Assembly (NCBI GenBank): GCA_947478865.1 | Contig: CANJXF010000040.1 | Span: 1 to 41,595 of the forward strand | Direction: 5' to 3' | DNA: 41,595 nt | From: Verrucomicrobiales bacterium | Lineage (GTDB): Bacteria > Verrucomicrobiota > Verrucomicrobiia > Limisphaerales > CANJXF01 | Shown here: piece by piece, positions 1 through 8,664 of the stretch | Position numbering within the stretch: the first letter of the stretch is position 1 | Layout: the number at the start of each line of letters is the position of its first letter | The notes under the pieces: generated by a model | The model's database searches: none | What the model was told of the DNA's origin: nothing | The model's input: only the letters and a program-made list of their open reading frames with translations | Translations under genes and position numbers: made by a program

Positions 1-1
1 C

Positions 2-103
2 ACCCAAATCTTTGATTACATCGAGAGCTTTTACAACCGTCAGCGCACCCATAGCGCCCTGGATTTTCAATCGCCAGTTGACTTCGAACTCCTAAACAAC
101 TAA
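2..103 (+). CDS. IS3-family transposase (orfB), C-terminal fragment cut by the window edge
   Basis: The last 33 codons of an open frame that enters from the left edge and stops at TAA. The peptide contains [20 protein letters not shown], the typical end of the DDE integrase domain of IS3-family transposases (YNxxRxHSALxxxSP). The catalytic residues lie outside the window, so activity cannot be judged. The element lies just beyond the 3' end of gspK, in the opposite orientation, and does not interrupt it. The family is clear; the subgroup is not. Confidence 0.85.
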   Translation, partial: TQIFDYIESFYNRQRTHSALDFQSPVDFELLNN

Positions 104-170
104 CCAAATGACCCAACTTTTTTGTCCGCCGTTTCAGAGCAAGCCCAGTCCCTTTTGCAAAACGATAAAC
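104..170 (+). mobile_element. Probable right end of the IS3-family element
   Basis: The bases between the transposase stop and the gspK stop should contain the right terminal inverted repeat. The stretch around 117-148, with TTTTTTGTCCGCCGTTTC and AGCAAGCCCAG, resembles terminal sequences of IS3 elements. The left end is outside the window, so neither the inverted repeat nor a target duplication can be confirmed. The exact boundary is unknown. Confidence 0.4.
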
Positions 171-1268
171 TTATTTCCAATAGAATTTAAGAATCCCGAA
201 ATCTCCTGCCCTTGTTCCCTTGCGGATCACTGAGAAATATTGCCGCTTCACACCATTGAAATCCACATCCACTTGCACTTCAAAAGTGCTACTCCTTACG
301 TCGCAATACCTAGAAATTTGCGCGACGGTATCGGGTCGTATTCCGGGAATTCTACCGAGTTCGTTCACATTTCTCATAGGGACATCATCTTCGGTTCCAT
401 CGGCATCATCCAATCCCGACCGAAATTTTATTATGGCGGCAGCGATGTTTTCATCCATTCCTGGGATCGTTTGCAACGTGGTTGCAGGCGCCGTATTGAT
501 GTTGATTCTCCCGGAGGACAGAGTTGTGAAAATATCAACCAAGCCGACTGGATACCACGGTTGCTGTCGATCGGGGAAAGCTGGGTTACCTCGCGATTGA
601 AACGCTGAGATGGAATGGTTGGTTGAGGCAGAACCCCAATATATCTCCGGATTATCGAGAATTCCTTTGATCAAAAGCAGTTCCGAGATGTCATCCAGCG
701 GGCCGTTTTTGGCGACGTAGGGTGGATTCAATCCCATATAATAATCACTCTCAACGCCGCTTAAATGATTATCTTCATCCTTGTCGATCCAATCGAGAAT
801 CGAGTCGCTGATGGTTGAAACCAAACTTGCATCTACTCCCATCAAAACGACTAACGCCTGCTGAAGCACAAGCCTGTCTGCCACGTTGATGTTAAACTTC
901 CTCTCCATATCAGTGATTTTTACGGAGATGGTGCCGTTACCCAGCTGATTGTTTTCCATGGAAATCTGGGCCAATGGTGAATTGCTTCCAGCAATTCCAC
1001 CGGGACCACCGGCCCATTTTTGATTAAGCGATTCATAATTGCCCTCGCCAGCAATTTTCGCCTGTTCTGCAATAGCAAACTTGGCCAACTCAACTCCGGA
1101 TCGGCCAAGCCACTCCAGTTCGGATTCGTAGTTGGAATTGCGCGCCAGAGTAATTTCAACCTTCATCGACAAAGCGAAAGCACCGGCAAGCGTCGCAAGA
1201 ACCAAAATGACGAGCATCACGATCACCAGAGCGATGCCGCTGGACGAGGACTGTAAGCGAATTCTCAT
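171..1268 (-). CDS. gspK: Type II secretion minor pseudopilin GspK
   Basis: GspK is the large minor pseudopilin thought to sit at the tip of the periplasmic pseudopilus of type II secretion systems, with GspI and GspJ. The 365-residue product begins with a short basic leader, a Gly before the cleavage point (residues 10-11) and a hydrophobic helix, IALVIVMLVILVLATLAGAF. A GspK-like body follows with DRKFNINVADRL-like and INTAPATTLQTIPGMD helix-hairpin segments typical of the family's SAM-like domains. The start overlaps the gspJ stop by 4 bases (ATGA). It is the last gene of the operon and its stop lies about 68 bases from an IS-element transposase. The C-terminus looks complete. The family call is firm; the exported substrate is unknown. 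Confidence 0.88.
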   Translation of the reverse strand: MRIRLQSSSSGIALVIVMLVILVLATLAGAFALSMKVEITLARNSNYESELEWLGRSGVELAKFAIAEQAKIAGEGNYESLNQKWAGGPGGIAGSNSPLAQISMENNQLGNGTISVKITDMERKFNINVADRLVLQQALVVLMGVDASLVSTISDSILDWIDKDEDNHLSGVESDYYMGLNPPYVAKNGPLDDISELLLIKGILDNPEIYWGSASTNHSISAFQSRGNPAFPDRQQPWYPVGLVDIFTTLSSGRININTAPATTLQTIPGMDENIAAAIIKFRSGLDDADGTEDDVPMRNVNELGRIPGIRPDTVAQISRYCDVRSSTFEVQVDVDFNGVKRQYFSVIRKGTRAGDFGILKFYWK

Positions 1269-2194
1269 TGGCGCGGCAGCCTTCTGTTGCCGCCTGGAGG
1301 TGTCGGTGGGACATTAAGACCGCCTGGGAAGCCGCGAGGATTTCCGCCGTTGTTAAAACCTCCACCGTTATTGAGTCCGCCTGGTCCATTACGTCCACCA
1401 GGTCCTTGTCCGTTGCCACGCCCGTCTTGGCCACCACGCCCGCCTTGCCCATCGCCTCGCCCACCGCGTCCACCCTGGGCTCCCGGACCGCCTACACCTA
1501 CCCCTCCAGCGCCTGCTGCCTGACGCGGCTGTTGGATATCGGCGCCAACCGCAATTGATGGCATAGCGATGATTCTCGAAACCAATTCCGTAGGCTGTGA
1601 AGAATTCTGTGCGTGCCCCACACCCAGCGAAACCCGAATCATTTTTGGAATCACGTTTGTAGTGAGTAATTCATCGGTCCAGTCATTGAGTGTGGGATCC
1701 CAGAATTCGAGCACGAACAAGCTGATATCTTTGGCAAGCGTGATTGGATAGGCTGAAACATCCGCGTTGGTCACCAGCAATAAAGGTATTTGCGTCATCA
1801 AAAGCTGTGCCGTCCCATCGACACCCGGTTCGACGAAAAACGTCACCCGGCGCACCACTTGATCCCCAAACAATCCTGAACCTGGAAATGTCTCCGGCAA
1901 ACGCGCCGATAAGCTCAGCCATGCAAATTTCGCATCGCTTGTATCAGCCACAAAGCTGTAATGCCGCGCGTTTTCCGTATAAAGCTGCGTGGTCAACAGC
2001 GCGTCTTCGATTGTTCGTATCGCAATTCGTGAACGTTGCGCCGCTGCAGCTGCCTCCAGCCCTGATTTGGAGCCTCGCACTATCGCCGCCCAAGAGGAAT
2101 AAACGGCCACAATGATCACGGTGAAAATGGACATCGCGATCATGATTTCCAGCAATGTAAAACCCCGTCTTGAATGTGATCGTGGCGTTTTCAT
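1265..2194 (-). CDS. gspJ: Type II secretion minor pseudopilin GspJ with a Gly-rich C-terminal tail
   Basis: The start at 2194 is chosen because it overlaps the gspI stop as ATGA and places the prepilin signal RRG|FTLLEIMIAMSIF near residue 10. The longer open frame would add 53 non-prepilin residues. The product is about 309 residues: leader, hydrophobic helix, then a GspJ-like beta-rich body to about residue 227. The last roughly 82 residues are almost only Gly, Asn, Arg, Gln and Pro, with repeats such as GGRGGRGDGQGGRGG. This tail is not part of the usual GspJ fold. GspJ forms the pseudopilus tip complex with GspI and GspK. The G-rich tail would lie in the periplasm. Its role is unknown, and a low-complexity expansion is as likely as a functional extension. 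Confidence 0.82.
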   Translation of the reverse strand: MKTPRSHSRRGFTLLEIMIAMSIFTVIIVAVYSSWAAIVRGSKSGLEAAAAAQRSRIAIRTIEDALLTTQLYTENARHYSFVADTSDAKFAWLSLSARLPETFPGSGLFGDQVVRRVTFFVEPGVDGTAQLLMTQIPLLLVTNADVSAYPITLAKDISLFVLEFWDPTLNDWTDELLTTNVIPKMIRVSLGVGHAQNSSQPTELVSRIIAMPSIAVGADIQQPRQAAGAGGVGVGGPGAQGGRGGRGDGQGGRGGQDGRGNGQGPGGRNGPGGLNNGGGFNNGGNPRGFPGGLNVPPTPPGGNRRLPRQ

Positions 2195-2673
2195 CGTCTT
2201 CCAGAAAATGCGCTTCGAGTGCTCAAGCCGGTAGCTGATTCCGGGCGATAGAGCAGACAGCTCATCGTAGAATCTACGTCGCGACCGTGATAAACGGTGC
2301 AATCCACCTGGAACATCCCATTGGTCACCCAAAGCATCGTCTCGGTTTCCCATGTGTAATTCGGATACAAATCGCCGAAATCGCCCGACTGAAATCCTTC
2401 TTCCAGCTTGTTGGTCAGGGAGAAATTTTCAGCAATAACCATCCCGGGAGTCGGAGTATTTTGCGTGAGCGATCTCGCTGCGCGCAAACTTTGGCTCACT
2501 AGAGCGAGAATGGTGAACATCGCGGTGAAAAAGATAGCGATCGCAATCATCACTTCGATCAATGTGAATGCTCGGAGAGGGCGCGCAAGAGGGGGTAAAA
2601 TAAGAGGATGGTCGCCGAGTCGTTCCAGCTTTCGCCCTGGGTCGCTCATGCCTCGAACGAAATTCATTTTCAT
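2191..2673 (-). CDS. gspI: Type II secretion minor pseudopilin GspI
   Basis: A 160-residue pseudopilin with an unusually long leader of about 35 residues before RAFTLIEVMIAIAIFF, the prepilin peptidase recognition site (here Ala rather than Gly at -1) and hydrophobic helix. The short body, with N-methylated Phe expected at +1 and Glu at +5, suits GspI, the minor pseudopilin that nucleates the tip complex. The start overlaps the gspH stop and the stop overlaps the gspJ start, both by ATGA. An ATG at residue 9 would shorten the leader but lose the overlap. The call rests on the prepilin motif and on gene order; sequence outside the helix is poorly conserved in this family. Confidence 0.78.
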   Translation of the reverse strand: MKMNFVRGMSDPGRKLERLGDHPLILPPLARPLRAFTLIEVMIAIAIFFTAMFTILALVSQSLRAARSLTQNTPTPGMVIAENFSLTNKLEEGFQSGDFGDLYPNYTWETETMLWVTNGMFQVDCTVYHGRDVDSTMSCLLYRPESATGLSTRSAFSGRR

Positions 2674-3125
2674 CGAATCACCTCCACGTCGGACAAACCA
2701 GTAACTACTTCCAGCGTGATCTTACGCACTTCCATTTCCGTAGATTGCAAAATAATGGTGAATTCGTCGCTCGTCCCATTTGGATAAAAGTGCACGCGCG
2801 CTTCATCGGCATCCTGCAATTCGATGAAATTTACACCGAGAATTTGAATCGACACTTCCTCCGGAAAACCTCCCGAGAATGACCCGCCCGTGACCGTCCG
2901 ATCTTTAGGTCGAATAACCATGTCGCTCGTCTTCGATGAAATAATTGCTGCGGCCCGAGCCGCGTTACAAGCCTCTGTCAGGTCGCTCACTGCCTTTCTC
3001 ATTCCCTCTTTACGCAACGAGCGGACAATCGATGGCACGCTCATGGTCATGATCACCCCGATAATCGCGACCACGATCATGATCTCGATCAACGTGAAGG
3101 CTCGGCGTCGCAGGCTCCTCTTCAT
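2670..3125 (-). CDS. gspH: Type II secretion pseudopilin GspH
   Basis: A 151-residue protein that begins with a basic leader, the prepilin site RRRAFTLIEIMIVVAIIGVI, and a helix ending near residue 35. The following region (SLRKEGMRKAVSDLTEACNAARAAAI) matches the GspH/FimT pattern of a long N-terminal helix leading into a beta-sandwich with conserved Asn/Ala/Arg. GspH is a minor pseudopilin of the type II secretion pseudopilus; FimT-like proteins serve type IV pili. It lies between gspF and gspI with ATGA overlaps on both sides, which argues for GspH. As in the neighbouring gspI, the residue before the cleavage site is Ala rather than the usual Gly. Confidence 0.8.
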   Translation of the reverse strand: MKRSLRRRAFTLIEIMIVVAIIGVIMTMSVPSIVRSLRKEGMRKAVSDLTEACNAARAAAIISSKTSDMVIRPKDRTVTGGSFSGGFPEEVSIQILGVNFIELQDADEARVHFYPNGTSDEFTIILQSTEMEVRKITLEVVTGLSDVEVIR

Positions 3126-4399
3126 TTCGCACTGCTGATATTGGAAATCAAATTAAACATCGGCAGGAGAATGCTGATCAGCAGGAATCCTACGCCCATG
3201 GCCATCACGATAATCAGCACTGGCTCGATCAAACTCGTCATCACGCGAAGCGCAATGCTCAACTCCCCTTCGTAGGTGTCGGCCAAATTTCCCAGCGCGC
3301 CAGGAACATCACCTGTGTCTTCGCCGATTTTCAGCAAGTCCACCATCAATGCGGGGAAAATTTTGCTGCGCGCAATCGGCTGGGCGATCGTTTTGCCGTC
3401 CGTCACCTCTTCGCGCGTCTTGGCGATGGCTTCCTTCACAATCCGGTTGGACATGACATCCTCCGTAATTTTCAACGCGACCAGCACCGGCACGCCGTTC
3501 TCCAGCAATGTCTGCAACGTGCGGCAGAATTGCCCGAAAATATTCAGTTTCACCACCCTGCCAACCACCGGGGCGTTCATTTTCCACCCGTCGATCTTAC
3601 GTTTGCCCGCTTCGGTCGATTGGAAGCGCTTAAAGAGAACCGTAAACAAAATCGCCACCAGAGGGAAAACCCACCAGTAGGAGGTCACCATGTTGCTAAA
3701 GCCCATCAGCATCCTCGTTGGCAGCGGAAGCGCCATGTTGAAACCGGTGAAAATCGTCATGAAGCGCGGCAACATGAAGAAAATGAAAAACGCCACGATG
3801 CCTGCGCCGACGCAACAAACCAGCGCAGGATAAATCATCGCCGACTTGAACTTTGCCTGCACTTCCGCGAACTGCTGCAAATGTGTCGCCAACCGCTTCA
3901 ACACCTGCACCAAGGCACCGCTCGATTCCCCGGCCTTGATCATGTTGACGTAAAGATCGGAAAAAATGTGCGGCTGCTTGGACATCGCCGCCGATAATCC
4001 CTTGCCCTCCATCACATCCTGCTTGAGGCCCTTGCTCACCTCAGCCGGAATGCCCTTTGATTCCAAATGCGTCATGCTGTTGAGCGCAACCGTGAGCGGC
4101 ATTCCCGATTTTAATAGATTCGCCAACTGCGTCGTGAACGTCGCGATTTCCTGGGTATTCGGCTTGCGCTTGCGATTCAACATTTGGCTCAGCGCACGCG
4201 GCATCAAATTCGATTGTACCTGCGGAACACCGGCACGATCCACCGCAATCACCGCCCCACCCTTCGGCGCATCCACCGACACGGGAAAAAGACCGAGCCG
4301 TTCGATTTGCACCAACGCCGCAGCGCGATCCGCAACGTCTAAAACGCCTTGCACGACCTCGCCGGATCGGCGTCGCGCTTTGTAAGAAAATTGGGTCAT
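3122..4399 (-). CDS. gspF: Type II secretion inner-membrane platform protein GspF (PilC family)
   Basis: A 425-residue polytopic protein, normal length for GspF/PilC. An N-terminal cytosolic segment (MTQFSYKARRRSGEVVQG) is followed by two T2SSF repeats, roughly residues 70-195 and 280-400. The family signatures FTTQLANLLKSGMPL and FCRTLQTLLENGVPVLVAL are both present. Hydrophobic segments lie near residues 190-215, 240-260 and 395-420. GspF links the secretion ATPase GspE to the pseudopilus in the inner membrane. It heads this operon; no GspE, GspG or GspD gene is present here, so those parts must be encoded elsewhere. Its start has no strong ribosome-binding site. Confidence 0.9.
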   Translation of the reverse strand: MTQFSYKARRRSGEVVQGVLDVADRAAALVQIERLGLFPVSVDAPKGGAVIAVDRAGVPQVQSNLMPRALSQMLNRKRKPNTQEIATFTTQLANLLKSGMPLTVALNSMTHLESKGIPAEVSKGLKQDVMEGKGLSAAMSKQPHIFSDLYVNMIKAGESSGALVQVLKRLATHLQQFAEVQAKFKSAMIYPALVCCVGAGIVAFFIFFMLPRFMTIFTGFNMALPLPTRMLMGFSNMVTSYWWVFPLVAILFTVLFKRFQSTEAGKRKIDGWKMNAPVVGRVVKLNIFGQFCRTLQTLLENGVPVLVALKITEDVMSNRIVKEAIAKTREEVTDGKTIAQPIARSKIFPALMVDLLKIGEDTGDVPGALGNLADTYEGELSIALRVMTSLIEPVLIIVMAMGVGFLLISILLPMFNLISNISSAK

Positions 4400-4789
4400 A
4401 TTGTTTCGCTATCAGCTTTCGTTTAAGGCGTTCAGCTTACACGCCAAGAGCCAATCGGCAAACGCTGATTGCCATTCAACCCTGCGTTACGACTGCCGAG
4501 TTCCGCGTTTGATTTAACCCCAGCCGCGCGCAAAAGTTGTGAAAATCGATGCGCTCAGTCCAGAATATCTCCGCCTCTATCTCCTCTGCTCTGGCCAGAA
4601 ACGGCCAGGTTTCGCCCCAAACCGATCCATTCGACAAATAGCATCGAGTTTCCGTTAAAAGCGACCCTCCTGCTCCGCCATTGCCACCAACGTCCCGACC
4701 GAATAAAAGCCGGCGTGGAACGGAGGAGCCCGTCTTGAATCGCGAGCAAAAGACTTTTCTGTTGTCGCGTCGCAGATAACCTCGTCCGC
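4400..4789. other. 390-base intergenic region between divergent gspF and glycosyltransferase genes
   Basis: This stretch must contain the promoters for both flanking genes, but no convincing -35/-10 pair was found. It has a small perfect hairpin (CTGGCC, six-base loop, GGCCAG at 4591-4608). Open frames on both strands (about 90-107 codons) begin at weak or TTG starts and look composition-driven; they are not called as genes. No RNA gene was recognised. Confidence 0.5.
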
Positions 4790-5938
4790 GTGTTGGCAAA
4801 TTGGATTTTAGGTTCGTTGGCGATTTTGAGCTGTGGCCTTGCGCTCTGGCAATGGCTCGCTGCGCTGCGTTTCCCGCTCCACCGCAGGGTGACGGATAAA
4901 AAATTTCAACCCGCCATCACGCTGCTCAAGCCCCTCAAGGGCGCCGACAGCGAGACAAAACGCTGCCTGCAAAGTTGGTTCAGCCAAGATTACGAAGCGC
5001 CATTGCAAATTCTTTTTGGCGTGGCCGACGACGACGATTCGGTCTGCGAGCTGGTGCGCCAACTTTGTTCGGAAAATCCAAAAATCGATGCGAAGTTGAT
5101 CATTTGCCCGGAATCGTTTGGCCCGAATGCGAAGGTTTCGACCTTGATCCAGCTCGAACGAGAGGTAAAGCACGAGATCGTGGTCATCAGCGATGCCGAC
5201 GTTTTTGTGCCGAAGGATTTCTTGGAAAACGCCGTTCATCCGCTGGCCGATGGGGAAATCGGGCTAGTGAATTGCTTTTATCGCCTCGCCAATCCCACCA
5301 CGCTGGCGATGCACTGGGAGGCTGTCGCCATCAACGCCGATTTCTGGAGCCAGGTTTTGCAATCGCAGACCTTGAAGCGGCTTGATTTCGCCCTCGGGGC
5401 CGTGATGGTCACGCGCCGAGATTGCCTGAAACAAATCGGCGGATTCGAGTCGCTCGTCGATTTTCTCGCCGACGATTACCAACTCGGGAATAAAATCGCA
5501 CACACTGGAAAACAAATCGTCATCTCCTCCATCGTGGTGGAATGCTGGGAGGCGCCAATGACTTGGGCACGCGTTTGGGCTCATCAACTTCGCTGGGCGC
5601 GCACGATTCGCGTCTGCCAACCCGCGCCTTTTTTCTTCAGCATCCTGAGCAACGCCACGCTTTGGCCGGCGTTCTGGACGGTCGCGCTTTTGGCCAACCA
5701 TAATTCATACTGGTTTGTGCCGATCTCCATCTTGCTGCCGGTGCGAATCCAGGCCGCACTGAAAATGCAGGAAGCGCTCACCCGTGATTCGGGGCATTAC
5801 CTTTATTTCTGGCTGGTCCCAATCAAGGATTTGTTGAATGCCGCGATTTGGGCGCTGGCGTTTGTGGGAAACAAAATTGACTGGCGCGGAGAAACGTTTC
5901 GAGTCCTGCCCGGTGGCAAATTGAGCAAGAACCTGTAG
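4790..5938 (+). CDS. Membrane glycosyltransferase, GT21/HpnI-like (ceramide glucosyltransferase family)
   Basis: A 382-residue processive-type glycosyltransferase with a GTG start. It has an N-terminal membrane helix (residues 2-22), a GT-A domain, and C-terminal hydrophobic segments near 285-330 and 345-362. The GT21 motifs are in order: DDDD at about 80-83, DAD at 135-137, DDYQLG at 228-233, and QLRWAR at 266-271 (the Q/RxxRW acceptor motif). The family moves a sugar from a nucleotide donor to a lipid. The closest named match is HpnI, which adds N-acetylglucosamine to bacteriohopanetetrol, but ceramide-type acceptors are possible. No hopanoid genes are visible nearby, so the substrate stays open. 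It stands alone, divergent from gspF and convergent with the ABC permease. Confidence 0.8.
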   Translation: MLANWILGSLAILSCGLALWQWLAALRFPLHRRVTDKKFQPAITLLKPLKGADSETKRCLQSWFSQDYEAPLQILFGVADDDDSVCELVRQLCSENPKIDAKLIICPESFGPNAKVSTLIQLEREVKHEIVVISDADVFVPKDFLENAVHPLADGEIGLVNCFYRLANPTTLAMHWEAVAINADFWSQVLQSQTLKRLDFALGAVMVTRRDCLKQIGGFESLVDFLADDYQLGNKIAHTGKQIVISSIVVECWEAPMTWARVWAHQLRWARTIRVCQPAPFFFSILSNATLWPAFWTVALLANHNSYWFVPISILLPVRIQAALKMQEALTRDSGHYLYFWLVPIKDLLNAAIWALAFVGNKIDWRGETFRVLPGGKLSKNL

Positions 5939-5961
5939 CACATGCCTCCGTCGGGTGCGTT

Positions 5962-5994
5962 GGGTTTGAAAGCGAATCGCCGAATTTTCAACCC
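5962..5994. terminator. Possible hairpin between convergent genes
   Basis: GGGTTTGAAA at 5962-5971 can pair with TTTCAACCC at 5986-5994, leaving one bulged T and a 14-base loop. It lies between the 3' ends of the glycosyltransferase and the ABC permease. There is no clear T-run, so a terminator role is only a guess. Confidence 0.3.
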
Positions 5995-6015
5995 TCAAAG
6001 CCGGCAATACCCCAG

Positions 6016-7764
6016 CTAATTCGTCATTTCCGCAGATAAATCGAAGCGTGCGAAAGCTTTGCCCAGCAAAAACAATCCCGCACTTCCTTCCGCTGCCAGG
6101 ACAATCGACGCGACCACGGATGCAATTGGAATGGCGCTCATTGGATTCATGAAAAAATTGCAAAGAAAAATCACCAGCGCGAAGAATCCCGCCGCCGGCA
6201 ACATCGCCAAAGCTAAAATCAAAACCTGACCGATCATGAAAATCAGCCGCTGCCCGGTCGCTTCGATCCCTTGCGGTGCATCCTTGCCCGTTTGAAACCA
6301 CGAGGGAAACAGCAGCACGGCCGCATTGGGAATTAGGAGGAGAATGAAATTCAACATAGGCAACAGAACAGCGATGCCGAACGCCATCCCCACACGAATG
6401 AATCCATCAACTTCTTTTCCGCTGGGTATTCCTGCCCCAAAACCGAGCGCAAGGATGAGCAGCAGCCATTGCGTGGCGGTGAGCATGACGATGGGCGCAA
6501 GAATTTCACCCAGCACGATTTTCCATCCGCTCATTGGATAAAGCTTAAGCAATTCGATCGAGGCCAAGTCCTGGCGAAAATCCTGACGCAGCAATTGCGG
6601 ACCAATGATCACCGACATGAATAGCAGAATCAGTGCGAAGAAACCGAGCGCGACCACGATCCCGGAATTCTTTTGTGTATTTCCGAAAATAAATGCACCA
6701 AAAATCGCGGGCCAGATCATGATAATCCAGAAGCGCAGCGTAAACATTTGCCCGGCACTGATGAGATTCTTCCAAAGCAATGCGATTGGTCTTGGGCCAA
6801 GCGGTTGCAGTCGAAATGGAGCGCGGCTTTTTTTCTTCGGCTTGGTTGCGTTTTGCCAGCTGCCGGATCGCACGGTCGCGACCCGCTCCGCTAACTTCTG
6901 CGACGCTTCAACAGACGCTTCCTCGAATGCGACATTTGAGCGAATCACCCAAACGTAATGCAACGCCAGCACGAGCATCGCGGGACCAAGCGCGAAGAAA
7001 AACGCCTTCAGGTCAGAAGCGAGAAATGGTTTTAAAATCAATTGAAACAGGAACAGCAGATACGGAAACGGCCCGGATTGAAAAAGCTTCTCGGCATAGC
7101 GCGCGAGGTCCGGAAGGTCGGATATTTCTGCGAGGTTGAATGGCGGCAAACTGTTTTTTCCCCATACGATGACCAGCGTCACAATTACGGCGATCAAAAT
7201 CAGCACCACTGCTCTGCGAAGCCAATTGGAAATGCCGCGGTCCAGCAGAAGTGTTCGAGCAAACGACGATCCGATGAAATGGAGGTTCAACGTCGATAAA
7301 ATAATCCACCAACCGGCTGCGTGAGTTGCAGCATGACCGCCGCTGCCGAACCGGCGCGTAATGAGCGTTAAGAACAGGACGGTGAAAAAGATGCCCGTTT
7401 GCGTCTTCAAAAGTTTGAAATGAATCAGCATCTTCCGGCTGATCGGCGCTGGAAACAGAAAGGCGACTTCTGCTTCGGTAAAGGTCAGCGCGGCTCGTCT
7501 GTGCGGAAATATCCATGCTGAAATCACAATCACAAACAGCGCAAACGCGGCCAGCATTTCAAAAGGAAACTGCTCTGGAACAAGTCCGATGCCGGAGTCA
7601 ATGGCAGGCCTGCCTCCGAAGAAATGCCGCCCGAAATAAAAGTAAAAATAGGCGCCTCCGACGATTGCTCCAAAAAGGTATTTCGGCTGGCGCAACCGGC
7701 GAACGCGCATTAGCAATCGATTCTTGATCGACTGAAACTGGAGAAAAAAAAGTGCCGAGATCAT
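6016..7764 (-). CDS. ABC transporter permease (putative ABC exporter family)
   Basis: A large membrane protein of about 582 residues from the ATG at 7764 (MISALFFLQFQSIKNRLL). The open frame extends 40 codons further, into the ATPase gene, but that part is basic and non-hydrophobic, so the internal ATG is preferred; it leaves a 16-base gap after the ATPase stop. There are around ten or more hydrophobic segments, an early amphipathic stretch ending RQPKYLFGAIVGGAYFYFYF, and a soluble Lys/Arg-rich loop in the middle. This is the pattern of the putative ABC exporter permease family that pairs with a single-domain ATPase. Substrate unknown; such pairs export lipids, peptides or drugs. Confidence 0.78.
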   Translation of the reverse strand: MISALFFLQFQSIKNRLLMRVRRLRQPKYLFGAIVGGAYFYFYFGRHFFGGRPAIDSGIGLVPEQFPFEMLAAFALFVIVISAWIFPHRRAALTFTEAEVAFLFPAPISRKMLIHFKLLKTQTGIFFTVLFLTLITRRFGSGGHAATHAAGWWIILSTLNLHFIGSSFARTLLLDRGISNWLRRAVVLILIAVIVTLVIVWGKNSLPPFNLAEISDLPDLARYAEKLFQSGPFPYLLFLFQLILKPFLASDLKAFFFALGPAMLVLALHYVWVIRSNVAFEEASVEASQKLAERVATVRSGSWQNATKPKKKSRAPFRLQPLGPRPIALLWKNLISAGQMFTLRFWIIMIWPAIFGAFIFGNTQKNSGIVVALGFFALILLFMSVIIGPQLLRQDFRQDLASIELLKLYPMSGWKIVLGEILAPIVMLTATQWLLLILALGFGAGIPSGKEVDGFIRVGMAFGIAVLLPMLNFILLLIPNAAVLLFPSWFQTGKDAPQGIEATGQRLIFMIGQVLILALAMLPAAGFFALVIFLCNFFMNPMSAIPIASVVASIVLAAEGSAGLFLLGKAFARFDLSAEMTN

Positions 7765-7780
7765 TTCGTGGATGACTCGA

Positions 7781-8554
7781 TTATGCCTTGGTTTCTTCCG
7801 TGGCTCGCAGGAACACTTCTTCCAGACTCGCGTCGGCGGATTGCTGCGAGAATTTCTGGCGAACTTCGTTGAGCGTGCCGTCAAAAATTTTCTGGCCGGT
7901 TTTCAAAATCAAAACGTGGGAGCAGACTTCTTCAAGCAGATGCAGCAGATGCGAACTGAGAATAATCGCCGCGCCGTCGCGCGCCCGTTTCAAAATGGAA
8001 TTTTTCATGCGCCGAATGCCAATTGGGTCGAGGCCGGTCAGTGGTTCGTCGAGGAAAATCACTTTTGGCGAATGCAGAAATCCGCAGGCGATGGCGAGTT
8101 TTTGTTTCATGCCACGCGAAAGTTCGCCGGGCAATTTGTCGGCTTTATCCGCAATTTCCAGTTCTTCGAGAAGTTGCTGGCCGATTTCGTGCGCGTTGGC
8201 GACTTGATAAATCCTCGCGGTGAATTCCAGATGTTGTTGGACGGTGAGATAATCAAACAAACGCGGTTCGTCAGAGAAAAATGCGATCTGTTGTTTGGCT
8301 TCAACTGGATTTTTGGCGAGGTCGTTTCCGCAAATTTTCACCGAACCGCGCGTTGGCGGAATGATTCCAGAGATGCAACGCAAGGTCGTCGTTTTGCCTG
8401 CGCCGTTCGGTCCGACGAGTCCCATGACTTCGCCGGGACGCACGGCAAAGGAAAGTTCGCTGACAGCGGTGAACGAATCGTAAAGTTTGGTCAGTCCTTC
8501 CACTTCAATTGCAGCGAGTGAAGTTGGGGCGAGAACCGGTGGCAAAATTTCCAT
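7781..8554 (-). CDS. ABC transporter ATP-binding protein (ABC-2 type)
   Basis: A 257-residue cytosolic ATPase that powers the adjacent permease. All nucleotide-binding motifs are intact: Walker A GPNGAGKTT, a Q-loop region (KQQIAFFSDEPRLFDYLT), signature LSRGMKQKLAIA, Walker B VIFLDEPLTGLDP and the switch His in ILSSHLL. The profile is that of the CcmA/NatA-like single-domain subunits of ABC-2 exporters. It lies 16 bases upstream of the permease start, on the same strand, so the two are very likely co-transcribed. The function is certain at the level of the ATPase; the exported substrate cannot be told. Confidence 0.92.
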   Translation of the reverse strand: MEILPPVLAPTSLAAIEVEGLTKLYDSFTAVSELSFAVRPGEVMGLVGPNGAGKTTTLRCISGIIPPTRGSVKICGNDLAKNPVEAKQQIAFFSDEPRLFDYLTVQQHLEFTARIYQVANAHEIGQQLLEELEIADKADKLPGELSRGMKQKLAIACGFLHSPKVIFLDEPLTGLDPIGIRRMKNSILKRARDGAAIILSSHLLHLLEEVCSHVLILKTGQKIFDGTLNEVRQKFSQQSADASLEEVFLRATEETKA

Positions 8555-8664
8555 GCGCGAAAGGCTAACAATTGAGCGCGAAGTGCAAAGGGGAAAATGG
8601 TGTTGAATTATTTTGGCAAATTTTTATTGGCAAAAAAAATTCTGCGATTAAAGCTTCCCGCGCT

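Noticed and set aside
1287-1523. A Pro-rich plus-strand frame
   Set aside because: It is the reverse reading of the Gly-rich GspJ tail; its Pro content follows from GGN codons.
4476-4799. A 107-codon minus-strand frame upstream of gspF
   Set aside because: It begins at TTG with no ribosome-binding site and overlaps the glycosyltransferase start; no family was recognised.
7772-8521. A 249-codon plus-strand open frame
   Set aside because: It is the antisense shadow of the ABC ATPase, which has all its motifs on the minus strand.
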